A stretch of 64,000 nt of DNA from a bacterium (GCA_016125085.1 WGMM01000030.1:1-64000), one strand, 5' to 3'; positions 44,704-54,120 are shown, counted from the first letter of the stretch. The notes: generated from the sequence alone by a model not told the origin. Translations and numbers: made by a program.

Positions 44704-45564
44704 ATGACCGCATATCGAGCGTCGGCCTCTTCGATGAGTGGCCAACCGAGCCGATCGGTTCATGGCGCGCACAAATCGGCCCGACATACGAAGCCGTCTC
44801 ATCGGATCTATTCCGAACACGACGACGTTCCGGATGACGAACCCGTTGCCGTTCCTGAGCACGATCACAAGCACGAGCCGAATTGGGGGGCTGAACATCG
44901 CCTGCTCAGCGGCCGCGCGAATGTGGCCGTCAGTGTGCTGGGGGTCGTTCTGCTGATCGCCCAACTCATCGAGATCGAGGACGGTAACGAATCGAACTGG
45001 GATCTCGCCCACGTGACGGACGGCCTCTTCTGCATCGTCCTCCTGGCGGACTTTTTGCATGCCCTGATTCTGGCGCCCAACAAAAAGCGATTCCTGCGGC
45101 GGAACTGGTGGGAGCCTCTGGCGTCGATCCCCATGATCGACACCGCCGGACACGGGATGCTGGCTGTGCGTGTCCTGAGGATTCTCAGGCTTTTACGTAT
45201 CTTCAAGCTGCATGTTTCGATCCGCGAATATGCCCGAGATGGACAGGCTTTTCTGGAACGAAACCGGATCCACGAAGTCGGAAGTATGCTTGGCCTGACG
45301 ATCGTAACAGGGGCCCTCGGCTTCTTTTATGCCGAGCAGGGCGTGAATCCGAACGTTCACAGCTTTCGCGACGGTGTCTGGTGGGCCATGGTCACGGTTA
45401 CGACGATCGGCTACGGAGACATCTATCCGGTCACCACGGTCGGTCGGGCGATCGCCGTCGTCCTGATGGTCGTCGGCATCGGCACGGTCAGCCTGTTCAC
45501 GGGTATGATCGCGGCGGGGCTTCTGCGTGAGAACCGCTGCCCTCACTGCGGCGAACGAGTCTGA
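44704..45564 (+). CDS. Voltage-gated-type potassium channel with C-terminal zinc-ribbon-like tail
   Basis: The selectivity filter TVTTIGYGDIYPV follows a pore helix, with flanking S5 (GLTIVTGALGFFYAEQG) and S6 (AIAVVLMVVGIGTVSLFTGMIAAGLL). Upstream S1-S3 are present, and S4 has regularly spaced Arg residues (RVLRILRLLRIFKLH), so it is a six-helix, Kv-like channel subunit. The N-terminus is His-rich (PEHDHKHEPNWGAEH). The last residues ENRCPHCGERV hold one CxxC pair of a potential metal knot. GGAG precedes the ATG. The channel should be tetrameric in the inner membrane and sense voltage or a ligand. Confidence 0.88.
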   Translation: MTAYRASASSMSGQPSRSVHGAHKSARHTKPSHRIYSEHDDVPDDEPVAVPEHDHKHEPNWGAEHRLLSGRANVAVSVLGVVLLIAQLIEIEDGNESNWDLAHVTDGLFCIVLLADFLHALILAPNKKRFLRRNWWEPLASIPMIDTAGHGMLAVRVLRILRLLRIFKLHVSIREYARDGQAFLERNRIHEVGSMLGLTIVTGALGFFYAEQGVNPNVHSFRDGVWWAMVTVTTIGYGDIYPVTTVGRAIAVVLMVVGIGTVSLFTGMIAAGLLRENRCPHCGERV

Positions 45565-46850
45565 AAATCGCGGATGCAGCGCTCGGGCGGAATCGCGAGA
45601 TGACGCAAACCGGACCAGCACGCAAGCCCGCGGGAATCTCTCAGGCCCCAGTGTGCCCGAGCATGCGCCAGCCAGGCGACGAGGCCGTCGTGCGGGTCGA
45701 AAATCAAGCGGGCGAGCACCCGCCGGACTCTGCCCACGGTCGGCTCGATGGGGTAATCAAGCGGAACTTGAAACAAAGTATGCAATTGCGCTGACGTGCA
45801 ACCGCGCAGGGCGTATTCGACAGCCGTTCGCCCCGAATCGATATCGCCGGTCGCGGAAATTTCCAGTCCTGAATTTCTGACTCTGATCTGCCGATCGGTC
45901 AGCACGCCAAGGTTCCGGTCACTCAAGTCCGGCCCGCCGTAGGCTATGCCTCGATGAGCTTCGAAACTCTTGTCGGAGTCGAAGAGCCGGTTCGCGTAGA
46001 CCAGAAAGTCGGGCCGCCGGTCAGGCGGAAGGTTCAGCGCGGTGTCGATGATGCGGTGCTGCAGTTCGAGCGGGCCGACGGCGTTCATGAGCTTCAGGCC
46101 GATTGTCGTCCCGTTCGGTTCGACATTGCGGATGTTCGGCACGATTTCGTTGAGCCATCGCAATAGGCAATCGTGCGACCTGGACCTGTCGTCTCCGGCG
46201 AGAGTCGGCGAGAAATCCTTTTCGAAAGGCATCGGGCCGGGGTTGCCGGAATCATGCCAGGTTCGGGCAAGGCTGCCGATCACGTTTTCGTATTCGGCCA
46301 GCCGCCAGGGTTCGTCCAGGCTCGCGGGCAGGTGCATTTTCGCCGAAGCGGCGACGGTCATGCCGGTTTCGGTCATGATTTCGAACGAGCCCCGGCAAAG
46401 TGCGAGATAATCCTCGAACGATCGACCCCAGCCTCGGCCTTTCCAGCTTACCGTCCATCCCGAGCGATTCGACTGGCCGACGATCGGCTCCACCGCCATG
46501 CGGATGTCGTCCGTTGCCCAGGCGGCCATGCTGCGGCTGCCGGAAGCGTCCTCGCCGATCACGGTCTTCAGAACGACGAAAGCCAGGCCGGCTTCCGCCG
46601 ATTCACGCACCTGGGCGAGCGTCATCGAAAGCTGCCCTGAGCCTTTGCCGAACGGGTGATCGATCGCCCGGCCGGCATAAGTTCCGGTCAGCTCGACCTG
46701 GTAGACTTCGCGGAAGTGATCTGCGAACGGTTCAGGCCACCAGCCCCGAAGTGCGGATTCGTAATCCGCTTCGATCAAAGACGATAAAGAAGATTCGATG
46801 TCCGCATGGCGGCTGAGTCGATCCACGTGCGGTATTTCGTTGATCGGCAT
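45543..46850 (-). CDS. Dihydroorotate-dehydrogenase-like TIM-barrel protein
   Basis: The fold pattern is DHOD/PreA-like: YAGRAIDHPFGKGSGQLSMT near residue 60, VVLKTVIGEDASG with the conserved KT, a mid-sequence IGLKLMNA with the second FMN Lys, and ISATGDIDSGRTAVEYALRGCTSAQLHTLFQVP at the C-terminus. The diagnostic N-x-[SC]-x-P-N active-site loop is not recognised; MTVAASAKMHLPASLD stands in that region. GAGGTGG upstream supports the ATG at 46850 (435 aa, longer than PyrD). It may be a flavoenzyme of unknown substrate. Its end overlaps the convergent channel gene by 22 bp. Confidence 0.7.
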   Translation of the reverse strand: MPINEIPHVDRLSRHADIESSLSSLIEADYESALRGWWPEPFADHFREVYQVELTGTYAGRAIDHPFGKGSGQLSMTLAQVRESAEAGLAFVVLKTVIGEDASGSRSMAAWATDDIRMAVEPIVGQSNRSGWTVSWKGRGWGRSFEDYLALCRGSFEIMTETGMTVAASAKMHLPASLDEPWRLAEYENVIGSLARTWHDSGNPGPMPFEKDFSPTLAGDDRSRSHDCLLRWLNEIVPNIRNVEPNGTTIGLKLMNAVGPLELQHRIIDTALNLPPDRRPDFLVYANRLFDSDKSFEAHRGIAYGGPDLSDRNLGVLTDRQIRVRNSGLEISATGDIDSGRTAVEYALRGCTSAQLHTLFQVPLDYPIEPTVGRVRRVLARLIFDPHDGLVAWLAHARAHWGLRDSRGLACWSGLRHLAIPPERCIRDFQTRSPQ

Positions 46851-46901
46851 GGCCACCTCTGAAGGGATTCTCCGAATTCCGTGCACGACACGAAAATCGC
46901 T

Positions 46902-47552
46902 TTAAACTTTAGGACGATTCAGCGGCAGCCCGAGTGCCAGCAGGTCGGCCTTCAACTTGACTGCATTGTCGAAATGCAGGGCCTGCAGGCCGGCGGCTTT
47001 CGCACCTTCGACATTTTCGAGCATATCGTCGATGAAAACGCAACGGGCCGCAGGCGAGCCTGATACTTCGACACAGCGACGGTAGAATGCGTCGGCCGGT
47101 TTCATCGCGCCGACTTCGTGCGAGAACACCAGTGATTCGAAGCGGCTCAGGAGAGAGTCGAACTGTCGAACGAAATGCGATGCATGAATTGCGTTCGTGT
47201 TCGAGCCGAGTACGAGTTTGACGCCGGAATCTCCAAGTTCGTGTGCGAGCGCATGCACGGGTTCGTTCGCAGTGAAGATATCGGCCCAGTCCGCCGTGAT
47301 CTGCGACGGAGACTGCGGCAGACCCAGCCGGACTTTCAATTCCGCGACGAACGCGTCAGGGCCGACCCTGCCGCTTTCGAAATCCATCAGCAGATTTCGA
47401 AAGCCCAGCGAAGTCGCTCGTTCCATCAGCCTCTCGCCGCTGAGACCCAGCGGTTCGCCCAATCGATTTGCCGCGATGCGGTAATCGAAGTGGGCGATCA
47501 CGTTTCCGAAATCGAAAATGACCGTTTCGATACTCAAATCCCCGACCTCCAT
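46902..47552 (-). CDS. HAD-superfamily hydrolase (class IA)
   Basis: The 216-aa protein has motif I VIFDFGNVIAHFD, motif II LVLGSNTN, a Lys in EVGAMKPADAFYRR (motif III), and motif IV VFIDDMLENVEGAKAAGLQAL. The helical cap follows motif I, as in class IA. The DFGNV form of motif I (Gly instead of the second Asp) is normal in YihX-like phosphatases, which remove phosphate from sugar phosphates. The substrate cannot be given. It sits upstream of the DHOD-like gene with about 50 nt between. Confidence 0.88.
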   Translation of the reverse strand: MEVGDLSIETVIFDFGNVIAHFDYRIAANRLGEPLGLSGERLMERATSLGFRNLLMDFESGRVGPDAFVAELKVRLGLPQSPSQITADWADIFTANEPVHALAHELGDSGVKLVLGSNTNAIHASHFVRQFDSLLSRFESLVFSHEVGAMKPADAFYRRCVEVSGSPAARCVFIDDMLENVEGAKAAGLQALHFDNAVKLKADLLALGLPLNRPKV

Positions 47553-47603
47553 GAAACTGCTGGTTCCGACTTCGAATTGCCTTCGTCGCGAAGCGATCTT
47601 CGA

Positions 47604-48497
47604 TCAGGACGCTTTTGCGCTGGCTTCCGCGGCCGGTTTGACGAGCCGCGATTCGAAAAAGTCGCCCATGGCTTTCTGGGCGCGCTTCAGGTCGTCGCCC
47701 TTGAAGGCGTGGCCGCCGCCTTCGATGATCAGGAATTCCGCCGGGACCTTCTTGCTGTCGAATTCCGTCTTGATCTTTTTGCTGTGTTCGATCGGCACGA
47801 GTTCGTCCTTGTCGCCCGCGATCAGCAGGGTCGGTGCATCATCCGGCGTAACGGCCAGGAGCGGCGACATTTTGGCTGCGGCGTCCTGCTCCATAACCAG
47901 GGCGGGGAAGTTCTTGTAGGCCGGCAGGCGGTTCGGATCGCTCGAAACCATGATCCGAAGATCGGTCGGCGCGACCCAGGCACATGCCGCCGCGACTTTG
48001 TCGCTGACACGTAATACGGGATCGGCGTCATCCGCTTTGCCGGCGTCGGCCGTCGTGGCCAGCATCAGCGAAAGGTGTCCGCCGGCACTCATGCCGAAGA
48101 CGCCGAGACGTTCCGGATCGACCTGATATGTCGCGGCCTGGGACCGGATATGCCGCACGGCCCTGCGCACGTCGCCGACGGCTTCTTCGATGCCGAATTT
48201 CGGGCTGCTGCCGTGCCGCACGGCGAAGACCGTGAACCCGCGGTCGAGAAGGTCCTGAAAGAACGGTTTCATCGATTCCGGCGGTGCCCATTGGGAATAC
48301 CAGCCGCCGCTGACCATGAACAGAACACCTGCCCCGTTCGGCTTTTCGGTGGGGCGGAAGACGTCGTAAGTCATCGCCAGCCCATGCTTGTGGCCATAGA
48401 CGACATCCGGCGTGATCTTCACTTCGGCCTTCGCGGCCGCGAATGGAGTCGCCACAGTAATCGACAATACGAGCCAGGTAATCGCCATTCGGGACAT
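47604..48497 (-). CDS. Secreted alpha/beta hydrolase (esterase/BD-FAE-like)
   Basis: A signal peptide (MAITWLVLSITVATPFAAAKA) precedes the hydrolase core: oxyanion region VSGGWYSQWAPPE, nucleophile elbow GMSAGGHLS (Ser), Asp in LLIAGDKDELVPIEH, and catalytic His in GGGHAF. All three triad positions are present in 297 aa. It is an exported esterase or acetyl-xylan-esterase-like enzyme; the exact ester is unknown. The gene lies alone between the HAD gene and a GT2 gene. Confidence 0.85.
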   Translation of the reverse strand: MSRMAITWLVLSITVATPFAAAKAEVKITPDVVYGHKHGLAMTYDVFRPTEKPNGAGVLFMVSGGWYSQWAPPESMKPFFQDLLDRGFTVFAVRHGSSPKFGIEEAVGDVRRAVRHIRSQAATYQVDPERLGVFGMSAGGHLSLMLATTADAGKADDADPVLRVSDKVAAACAWVAPTDLRIMVSSDPNRLPAYKNFPALVMEQDAAAKMSPLLAVTPDDAPTLLIAGDKDELVPIEHSKKIKTEFDSKKVPAEFLIIEGGGHAFKGDDLKRAQKAMGDFFESRLVKPAAEASAKAS

Positions 48498-48638
48498 CGT
48501 TCACCTCGGGAAATGCGAATCGGAGGCCAGTTTCGAAGCGCAATCAAGTGCTGTGTTCGAAGGATGGGAATGGCAACATCTTATCAAGTCGCTCGACGCA
48601 AATCGCAGGAAAATTCGAGGCGATCGGATCGGTCCGTT

Positions 48639-49613
48639 TCAAGTGTCCTGACCGTGAGCGACCCCGCCCAGAAACAGTCGCGCGGCGGTTCGTGGTTCGC
48701 GAACGAGTGTTCCGAACAGAACCCCCGGACTTTCGGCCCATGCCTGCTTGAGTGCATGAAGTTCCGACCGCCGGTCTCCGCGGCGAGCGGCCTGATAGGC
48801 CCGGTTCGTCCAGGCTTGGGCCATCCGCTTACGGATTTTCGCGTCGATCAGCGGCCTTTCCGATGCAAGGAATGGCTCGCCGGCGAGGATCGACCGCATC
48901 AGCCATGCGTTCTCTTCGAGATCGATCGTGCCGCGAGCCAGCTTGTGCGTTTCGCTGGCCTGATGCCACCGTTGCCGGGCCAGCGGTATTTCGACGAATG
49001 CGACGGCCGAAGCCTGCCCTGCCCTGTGCCAGAAGTCCCAGTCGAGAACATATTTCCAGCGGGAGTCGAAGCCGCCGAGGCGTTCGTGAAGGTCATGCCT
49101 GAAGCTCACGCCCGGGCAACGAATCGGATTGCCGGTCGCCAGAACGCGGCTGAGAGCCTGCGGCGGCCACACGGCGAAACTCTCCGGCCAGATGAAATCG
49201 ACATCATCGCAATCGATCGGTTGACCGGTCGGGTCGATCATCGTGACTGGCCCGAGGATCAGGCCGACGTCGTGATGCATGCTCGCGATTGCCCGGTGGC
49301 GGGCGAGAAACGTGGGTTCGAGAAGGTCGTCCTGGTGCAGGATCGTGACCCAATCGCCACTCGCTTCCGCCACGCACCGGTTCCAGTTCCCAGCGAGGCC
49401 CAATGGCTGGCCGCTTGCATTGCCGACGATCCGGGCCCTGCCGCCGCATGTTTCCTGTACGATCTTGAGCGTATCGTCCTTCGATCCGTCGTCGCAGACG
49501 ATCAGTTCGAATTCGCCGTCGGTTTGGGCCAGCACGCTCCGAACCGCTTCCGCGATGTACCTGGCACCGTTGAAGGTCGGAATCGCGATCGTCCAGCGAA
49601 GTTTGCGGCTCAT
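48639..49613 (-). CDS. Family 2 glycosyltransferase
   Basis: The start MSRKLRWTIAIPTFNGARYIAEAVRSVLAQTDGEFELIVCDDGSKDDTLKIV is the classical GT2 nucleotide-binding domain with the DDGS motif. ILHQDDLLEPTFLARH provides the DxD-like metal site (HQDD). The C-terminal 90 residues are helical and Arg-rich, without a membrane segment. It transfers a sugar from a nucleotide donor, perhaps to a cell-surface glycan, but no glycan genes are next to it. Confidence 0.88.
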   Translation of the reverse strand: MSRKLRWTIAIPTFNGARYIAEAVRSVLAQTDGEFELIVCDDGSKDDTLKIVQETCGGRARIVGNASGQPLGLAGNWNRCVAEASGDWVTILHQDDLLEPTFLARHRAIASMHHDVGLILGPVTMIDPTGQPIDCDDVDFIWPESFAVWPPQALSRVLATGNPIRCPGVSFRHDLHERLGGFDSRWKYVLDWDFWHRAGQASAVAFVEIPLARQRWHQASETHKLARGTIDLEENAWLMRSILAGEPFLASERPLIDAKIRKRMAQAWTNRAYQAARRGDRRSELHALKQAWAESPGVLFGTLVREPRTAARLFLGGVAHGQDT

Positions 49614-49719
49614 CCGATTTGAGATTTATCCGTCGTTCTGGATTCATCGTGCGCGAACGAGCCGCTTGTGGCGATCCTGATCTGCCGGTGATGCGATTCG
49701 TCGGCAGGACGTGCCGAGG

Positions 49720-50058
49720 TCATTCCGGCGAACTTGCCGTCGAACTTCGTCGTTCTTCGGACAACTTCCGCAGGTTTTCCCAGGTGAAAAGGCCTGAGCC
49801 ATGACCGTCGGACCAGCCGATTTTGAGTGCGTACGAACCGACGAGTTCCATGTCAGCCACTTTGATGTCGTCCGGAACCGATGCCGGGTCGAGGATCCGG
49901 GCACCGGTCCATTCGTCCTTGCACGCCGCGCAGGGGCATTCGCCGCGAAGCCATTTGTAGGGCAGATTCACGCTCCAGGAGCCTTCGTCCCACGCGAGCT
50001 GGAGAAAGCCTTCGGACTGGCGGGCCTTGATGTCGGACGGCGGATCGATCATGGGCAT
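49720..50058 (-). CDS. DUF971 (GBBH-like N-terminal) protein
   Basis: The 112-aa protein has DIKARQSEGFLQLAWDEGSWSVNLPYKWLRGECPCAACKDEWTG and ALKIGWSDGHGSGLFTWENLRKL. This is the complete DUF971 pattern, including the Cys pair CPCAAC and the SDGHxSGxF motif. The domain resembles the N-terminus of gamma-butyrobetaine hydroxylase and is linked to iron-sulfur protein assembly in some bacteria. It lies just behind the DUF1501 gene, on the same strand after 40 nt. Confidence 0.9.
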   Translation of the reverse strand: MPMIDPPSDIKARQSEGFLQLAWDEGSWSVNLPYKWLRGECPCAACKDEWTGARILDPASVPDDIKVADMELVGSYALKIGWSDGHGSGLFTWENLRKLSEERRSSTASSPE

Positions 50059-50098
50059 TTCGGTCTTCGTTCGGTAGAAGTACGAATCGGGCGGAAGG

Positions 50099-51505
50099 TC
50101 AGCCGAAGATCTCTTCGATCGGCTGGCCGGTGGCAGCAGGCAAAGGACGGCCGAGAGTGTCGATCATTTCGGTCGCCGGGTCGATTCCCAGGCTTCGGAA
50201 GATCGTGGCCGCCAGGTCGTCCGGGCGCGTGGGGCCGGTGGTCGGAAACGCGCCTGTCTTGTCGGATGCCCCATAAATCATACCTCCATTGACCCCGCCG
50301 CCGGCAACAAGTGCCGTGTAGCACATCGGCCAGTGGCCCCGGCCCTGCGGGTCCTGGTCACCAATTTTCGGGGCCCGGCCCATCTCGCCGGTCCAGACGA
50401 GCAGTGTGTTTTCCAGAAGTCCCCGAGCGGCCATGTCTTCGATCATCGTCGGGATCGTCTGGTCCGTCATCGGCAGGAGGCGGTTTTTCAGGTCCGAAAA
50501 GTTTTGCTTGTGCGTGTCCCAGCCCCCCTGCCCGCCCGAGCCGCCATTGCCGATCGACCGGGAGAAGTAGACCGTGACGAACCGGACGCCGGATTCGACC
50601 AGCCGCCGGGCCAGCAGGCAGCTCTGGCCATAAGTGTTCCGGCCGTAGGCATCACGAAGTTTGTCCGGCTCCTGAGAAAGGTCGAACGCCTGCTTCAGCC
50701 GTGGCGATGTGAGCATGGCCACCGCGCGATCCTGAAAACGGTCGATCCCGCCCGCGGCGGCCGAGGTTTCCAGCAGTCGTGCTTGTTTGTCGATCAGTCG
50801 CACGAGGCCTCGGCGGTCGTTCAACCGATCCAGCGGCATGGTGTCAGGCAGACTCAGTTCCGGCAGACGGAAATCGGGTGAGTTCGGGTCCTGCCCGATG
50901 TAGAACGGGTCATAGGCTTTGCCGAGAAAGCTGGCGAACTGGCCCGGCGTCTGGCTGCCGTCGGCGATTTTGTGGGGATAGGAGACGAATGTCGGGAGAG
51001 CGGGGTCTTCGACCGGCCGGAAGCGCGCGACGACGCTGCCCATGGCCGGGTAAAGCTCCTGGCTGTCGCGCAGGCGCTGGTCGTCCAGCGGCGGCACGTG
51101 GCCGGAAAGGCTGTAATAACCGGCCGAGTTGTGATTTTTCATCCGGTGATGCATCGTGCGCACCTGCGAGAAATGGTGCAGCACTTTCGAAAACCGGGGC
51201 AGGTGTTCGCAGATGGTGACGCCGGGGAGCGAACTGGCGATCGGCCGGAAATCGCCCCGCATGTTCGAAGGGGCATCGGGCTTCATGTCGAAGGTGTCGA
51301 TGTGACTCGGCCCGCCCCACTGATGCAGGAAGATGACCGACTTGACCCGTGGCGACAGGCTGTCCTTTTTCTTGGCTTCCGCTTTCAGGAGCCCGGGCAA
51401 CGTCAAGCCGTAAAGCCCGCCGAAGCCGACTGTAAGCAGGTGACGGCGATGGATCGGCAGGTTCGAAGCGGTTCGCACGATTTCATCGATGTTTCCGTTC
51501 GCCAT
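50099..51505 (-). CDS. DUF1501 (sulfatase-like) secreted protein
   Basis: The N-terminal region IHRRHLLTVGFGGLYGLTLPGLLKAEA is a Tat-like signal. The body VIFLHQWGGPSHIDTFDMKPDAPSNMRGDFRPIASSLPGVTICEHLPRFSKV, the NHNSAGYYSLSGHVPP segment and TLLVWTGEMGRAPKI define the DUF1501 family, which has an alkaline-phosphatase/sulfatase fold. It is paired with the DUF1549/DUF1553 gene upstream, as is usual in planctomycetes, where such pairs are thought to act on polymers or their sulfated sugars. The length of 468 aa is normal. Confidence 0.94.
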   Translation of the reverse strand: MANGNIDEIVRTASNLPIHRRHLLTVGFGGLYGLTLPGLLKAEAKKKDSLSPRVKSVIFLHQWGGPSHIDTFDMKPDAPSNMRGDFRPIASSLPGVTICEHLPRFSKVLHHFSQVRTMHHRMKNHNSAGYYSLSGHVPPLDDQRLRDSQELYPAMGSVVARFRPVEDPALPTFVSYPHKIADGSQTPGQFASFLGKAYDPFYIGQDPNSPDFRLPELSLPDTMPLDRLNDRRGLVRLIDKQARLLETSAAAGGIDRFQDRAVAMLTSPRLKQAFDLSQEPDKLRDAYGRNTYGQSCLLARRLVESGVRFVTVYFSRSIGNGGSGGQGGWDTHKQNFSDLKNRLLPMTDQTIPTMIEDMAARGLLENTLLVWTGEMGRAPKIGDQDPQGRGHWPMCYTALVAGGGVNGGMIYGASDKTGAFPTTGPTRPDDLAATIFRSLGIDPATEMIDTLGRPLPAATGQPIEEIFG

Positions 51506-51578
51506 GGCCGTTTCCTTCCCCGAGTCAACCGAAATCTGCCGTCATCGAATCCTGTCTCGACTCATCCGCGGTGATCCG

Positions 51579-53834
51579 CTAGTGCCGGAACAGGAATTCC
51601 TTGGCGTTGAGAGTCGCCCAGACGAGGTCTTCCCAGGCTCTGCGAAGGTTCGCCGCATTTTTGAGATAGGCGGTCGTCGCCGAAGTTTCCTCGGATGTCG
51701 GCCGACGGCTGAGCGTCGAAAGAAAGAGATCTTCGACGGCGCCTGGCATGTCCGACTCGCACTGTCGCAGCCAGGTTTCGATTCGGTTCTCGCGCGATTC
51801 GAGAGCCCGGCGAACCGTCACGCCGTTGATGAGCTGAAAGGCCTGCGCCAGTGTCGTGTCGTCGCTCCGCTCGCATTCGCAAGAAAGGAGCCGCTCCGGC
51901 TTGCCGAAGACGCGCATGAACTCCTCGCCGCGGGTCACCGCCGCAGCTTCCTGGGCGGCTCTCTGGCCATTCGGGCCATCGTCGGAGGGCCGGGCGTAGC
52001 CCGTCGACTGATCGACGATATCGCGCAAGACCTCCGCCGGCAAAAGTTTCACGATCGCGCGGCCGAAGTCGCTTTCGGTCGCCGGCGAATTCGCCGCCGG
52101 GAGACTGTCGACGCGGTAAACGGTGCTCGTCACGATCTCACGTGCAAGTGGCTTGATCCGGTATCCGGCTTGAACGAACGATTTCTCAAGCGCATCCAGT
52201 AGCGCGGGATTCGAAGGCGGGTTCGTGTCGCGGAAGTCGTCCACAGGGTCGACCACACCCCGCCCCATGAGCTGAAACCAGACCCGATTGGCCAGATTCC
52301 GGGCGAATTGGCGATTGTCTCGGGTCAGCCAGTCGGCCAGGTGCTCAAGCGCGGCATCCGGCGATGTTGCGCTACCGGCCAGTTTTTCGCCGCCAGGCGG
52401 CTTGGCCGGCAGGCGAACTCCGGAACGGGGTTGCGTGATTTCCGGCTTGCCCTGGAAGAAAATGACGACGTCGCCATTGACTTCGTGCTTGTCGAACCGG
52501 TCGCGACGCACGTTGTTGATGTCCTTACGCCGGAGGTTTGCGAAATTCGCCGCCAGGCCGTAGTAATCGTCCTGTGTCCAGACGTCCGAAACGTGGTTAT
52601 GGCATTTGGCACACTGAAACCGATAGCCCAGAAAGACCTGGGCGAACGTTTCGGCGGCCGTTTCCGGGTCGCGGTTCGTTCGATGAAAGGCGGATGCCGG
52701 ATCGGCCCAGGTGCTGCCGGTGGTGGTGATCAACTCCCGGGCGAAACGGTCCATCGGCTCGTCGGCAGCGATCCGGTCCCGGAGCCAGCGGTAGAATTGC
52801 CGGTTGCCCTTGGGGCCCATGACTTTCGGTTCGTTGCGCAACAGGTCGGACCACTTCAGGGCCCAGAATTCGGCGAATTCGGGCCTTTCCAGAAGTTGAT
52901 CCACGCGTCGTTCGTAGCGGTCGGGGCGTACGTCGGCCAGGAATTCGCGGATCTCGCCAGCGGTAGGCAGAACGCCCAGTAGGTCGAGGTAGACACGCCG
53001 CAGCAGGGTTTCCGGCGCGGCCTCAGGTGAAGGATTGCGCCGGAGCTTTCGAAGCTTGTCGAACACGGTCCGGTCGAGGCTGGTGCGCGCTTTCGGATCC
53101 GACCAGGCGAAACCGGGGTTGTCTTCCAGAAATACGAGCCGTGAGGCCGCGTGGCCGCCCAGGTATCGTACGCCGACGACCCACTCACCGGGGCGATCGG
53201 CCGTAAATCGGCCTGAAGTGGTGATCGCGGCACCGGTCGGGTCGGCGATGTCGAATCCGGCGAGGTCCGTGACGTCGTTTTTCGAGCCGTCCGACCAGTG
53301 TGCCTGAACCCGCAGATCCACTTCCCGGGGCTTGCCGGGGTCTGTCCACAGCTCGCCGGGCGTCACCGTCAAGGCCGACAGCTGCGGCCCGGCTTCCATG
53401 TCGTCGGTCGCGCCCTGGGTAATCCAGCTTCTGAGCGTTCCGAAAGCGACATCGCCGGGCTTGAATTTTACGCCCCCTTCATGCGGAATCTCGCCGGACG
53501 GTTTCGCCAGCAGAAGGCTCGCTTCCGGGCGATTCCGGCTCAATCGCCGGCCTGAGGCTTCGTGGGTCAGCGTGAACCAGTCCGTGGCCGGATTTTCGCC
53601 TCGCAGGCTCAGCTTGAGGCCACCTTTGCCGGTGAGATTTCCATGGCAAGGGCCCGAATTGCAGCCGAGCTTGGTCAGCAGGGGCAGAACTTCCCGCCTG
53701 AAGCTGACTTGGCGGTTCGCATCGGATGCAACGGAAGAATTGGCGTAGGCGACGAGGACCGTCAGACCGCAAGCGAAGACGCTCAGGAGCGATCGGTTCC
53801 GACCAGGGTGAGAAAACGTGGTTCGGCAAGCCAT
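51579..53834 (-). CDS. DUF1549/DUF1553 secreted protein with c-type-heme-like motifs
   Basis: After a signal peptide, the N-terminal part holds LGCNSGPCHGNLTGKGGLKLSLRG, a CxxxCH-like motif of the planctomycete cytochrome C-like domain. A BIG2/Ig-like segment (LTVTPGELWTDPGKPREVDLRVQAHWSDGSKNDVTD) follows. The DUF1549 part (TLLRRVYLDLLGVLPTAGEIREFLADVRPDRYERRVDQLLERPEFAEFWALKWSDLLR) includes CAKCHNH, and DUF1553 follows (ANRVWFQLMGRGVVDPVDDFRDTNPPSNPALLDAL). It is 751 aa long and precedes the DUF1501 gene by 73 nt, so the two form one transcription unit. Confidence 0.93.
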   Translation of the reverse strand: MACRTTFSHPGRNRSLLSVFACGLTVLVAYANSSVASDANRQVSFRREVLPLLTKLGCNSGPCHGNLTGKGGLKLSLRGENPATDWFTLTHEASGRRLSRNRPEASLLLAKPSGEIPHEGGVKFKPGDVAFGTLRSWITQGATDDMEAGPQLSALTVTPGELWTDPGKPREVDLRVQAHWSDGSKNDVTDLAGFDIADPTGAAITTSGRFTADRPGEWVVGVRYLGGHAASRLVFLEDNPGFAWSDPKARTSLDRTVFDKLRKLRRNPSPEAAPETLLRRVYLDLLGVLPTAGEIREFLADVRPDRYERRVDQLLERPEFAEFWALKWSDLLRNEPKVMGPKGNRQFYRWLRDRIAADEPMDRFARELITTTGSTWADPASAFHRTNRDPETAAETFAQVFLGYRFQCAKCHNHVSDVWTQDDYYGLAANFANLRRKDINNVRRDRFDKHEVNGDVVIFFQGKPEITQPRSGVRLPAKPPGGEKLAGSATSPDAALEHLADWLTRDNRQFARNLANRVWFQLMGRGVVDPVDDFRDTNPPSNPALLDALEKSFVQAGYRIKPLAREIVTSTVYRVDSLPAANSPATESDFGRAIVKLLPAEVLRDIVDQSTGYARPSDDGPNGQRAAQEAAAVTRGEEFMRVFGKPERLLSCECERSDDTTLAQAFQLINGVTVRRALESRENRIETWLRQCESDMPGAVEDLFLSTLSRRPTSEETSATTAYLKNAANLRRAWEDLVWATLNAKEFLFRH

Positions 53835-54120
53835 GAGCCAGGCCTGGGGATCGGGGAATTCGGAAGGAAGGTCCGGATCGAATCTTCGCGTGAGGACGGC
53901 ATGCTGACGAACGGATCGGGCACCCTGATTTTATGTCGATTCGCGGGCTTGGGCAACGGAAATCGTGTTCGTTTCCAGGGTGATCCTCGATTCATCGAAG
54001 TCGATTCTCCTGCCCGGGTGGATCCCTTTCGATTGTCAAACTGTGGTCCAGGGCTCATAATATCAACGGCGAAAGCATGTTCGTTCCAAACGTGTCATTC
54101 CCGGAAGCCCGCGACAAGTC

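Noticed and set aside
46902-47552. Missing second Asp in HAD motif I (DFGNV)
   Set aside because: This form is regular in YihX-like HAD phosphatases, so it does not imply inactivity.
48075-49622. Plus-strand ORF of 515 aa
   Set aside because: It is antisense to the esterase and GT2 genes, both with intact catalytic motifs.
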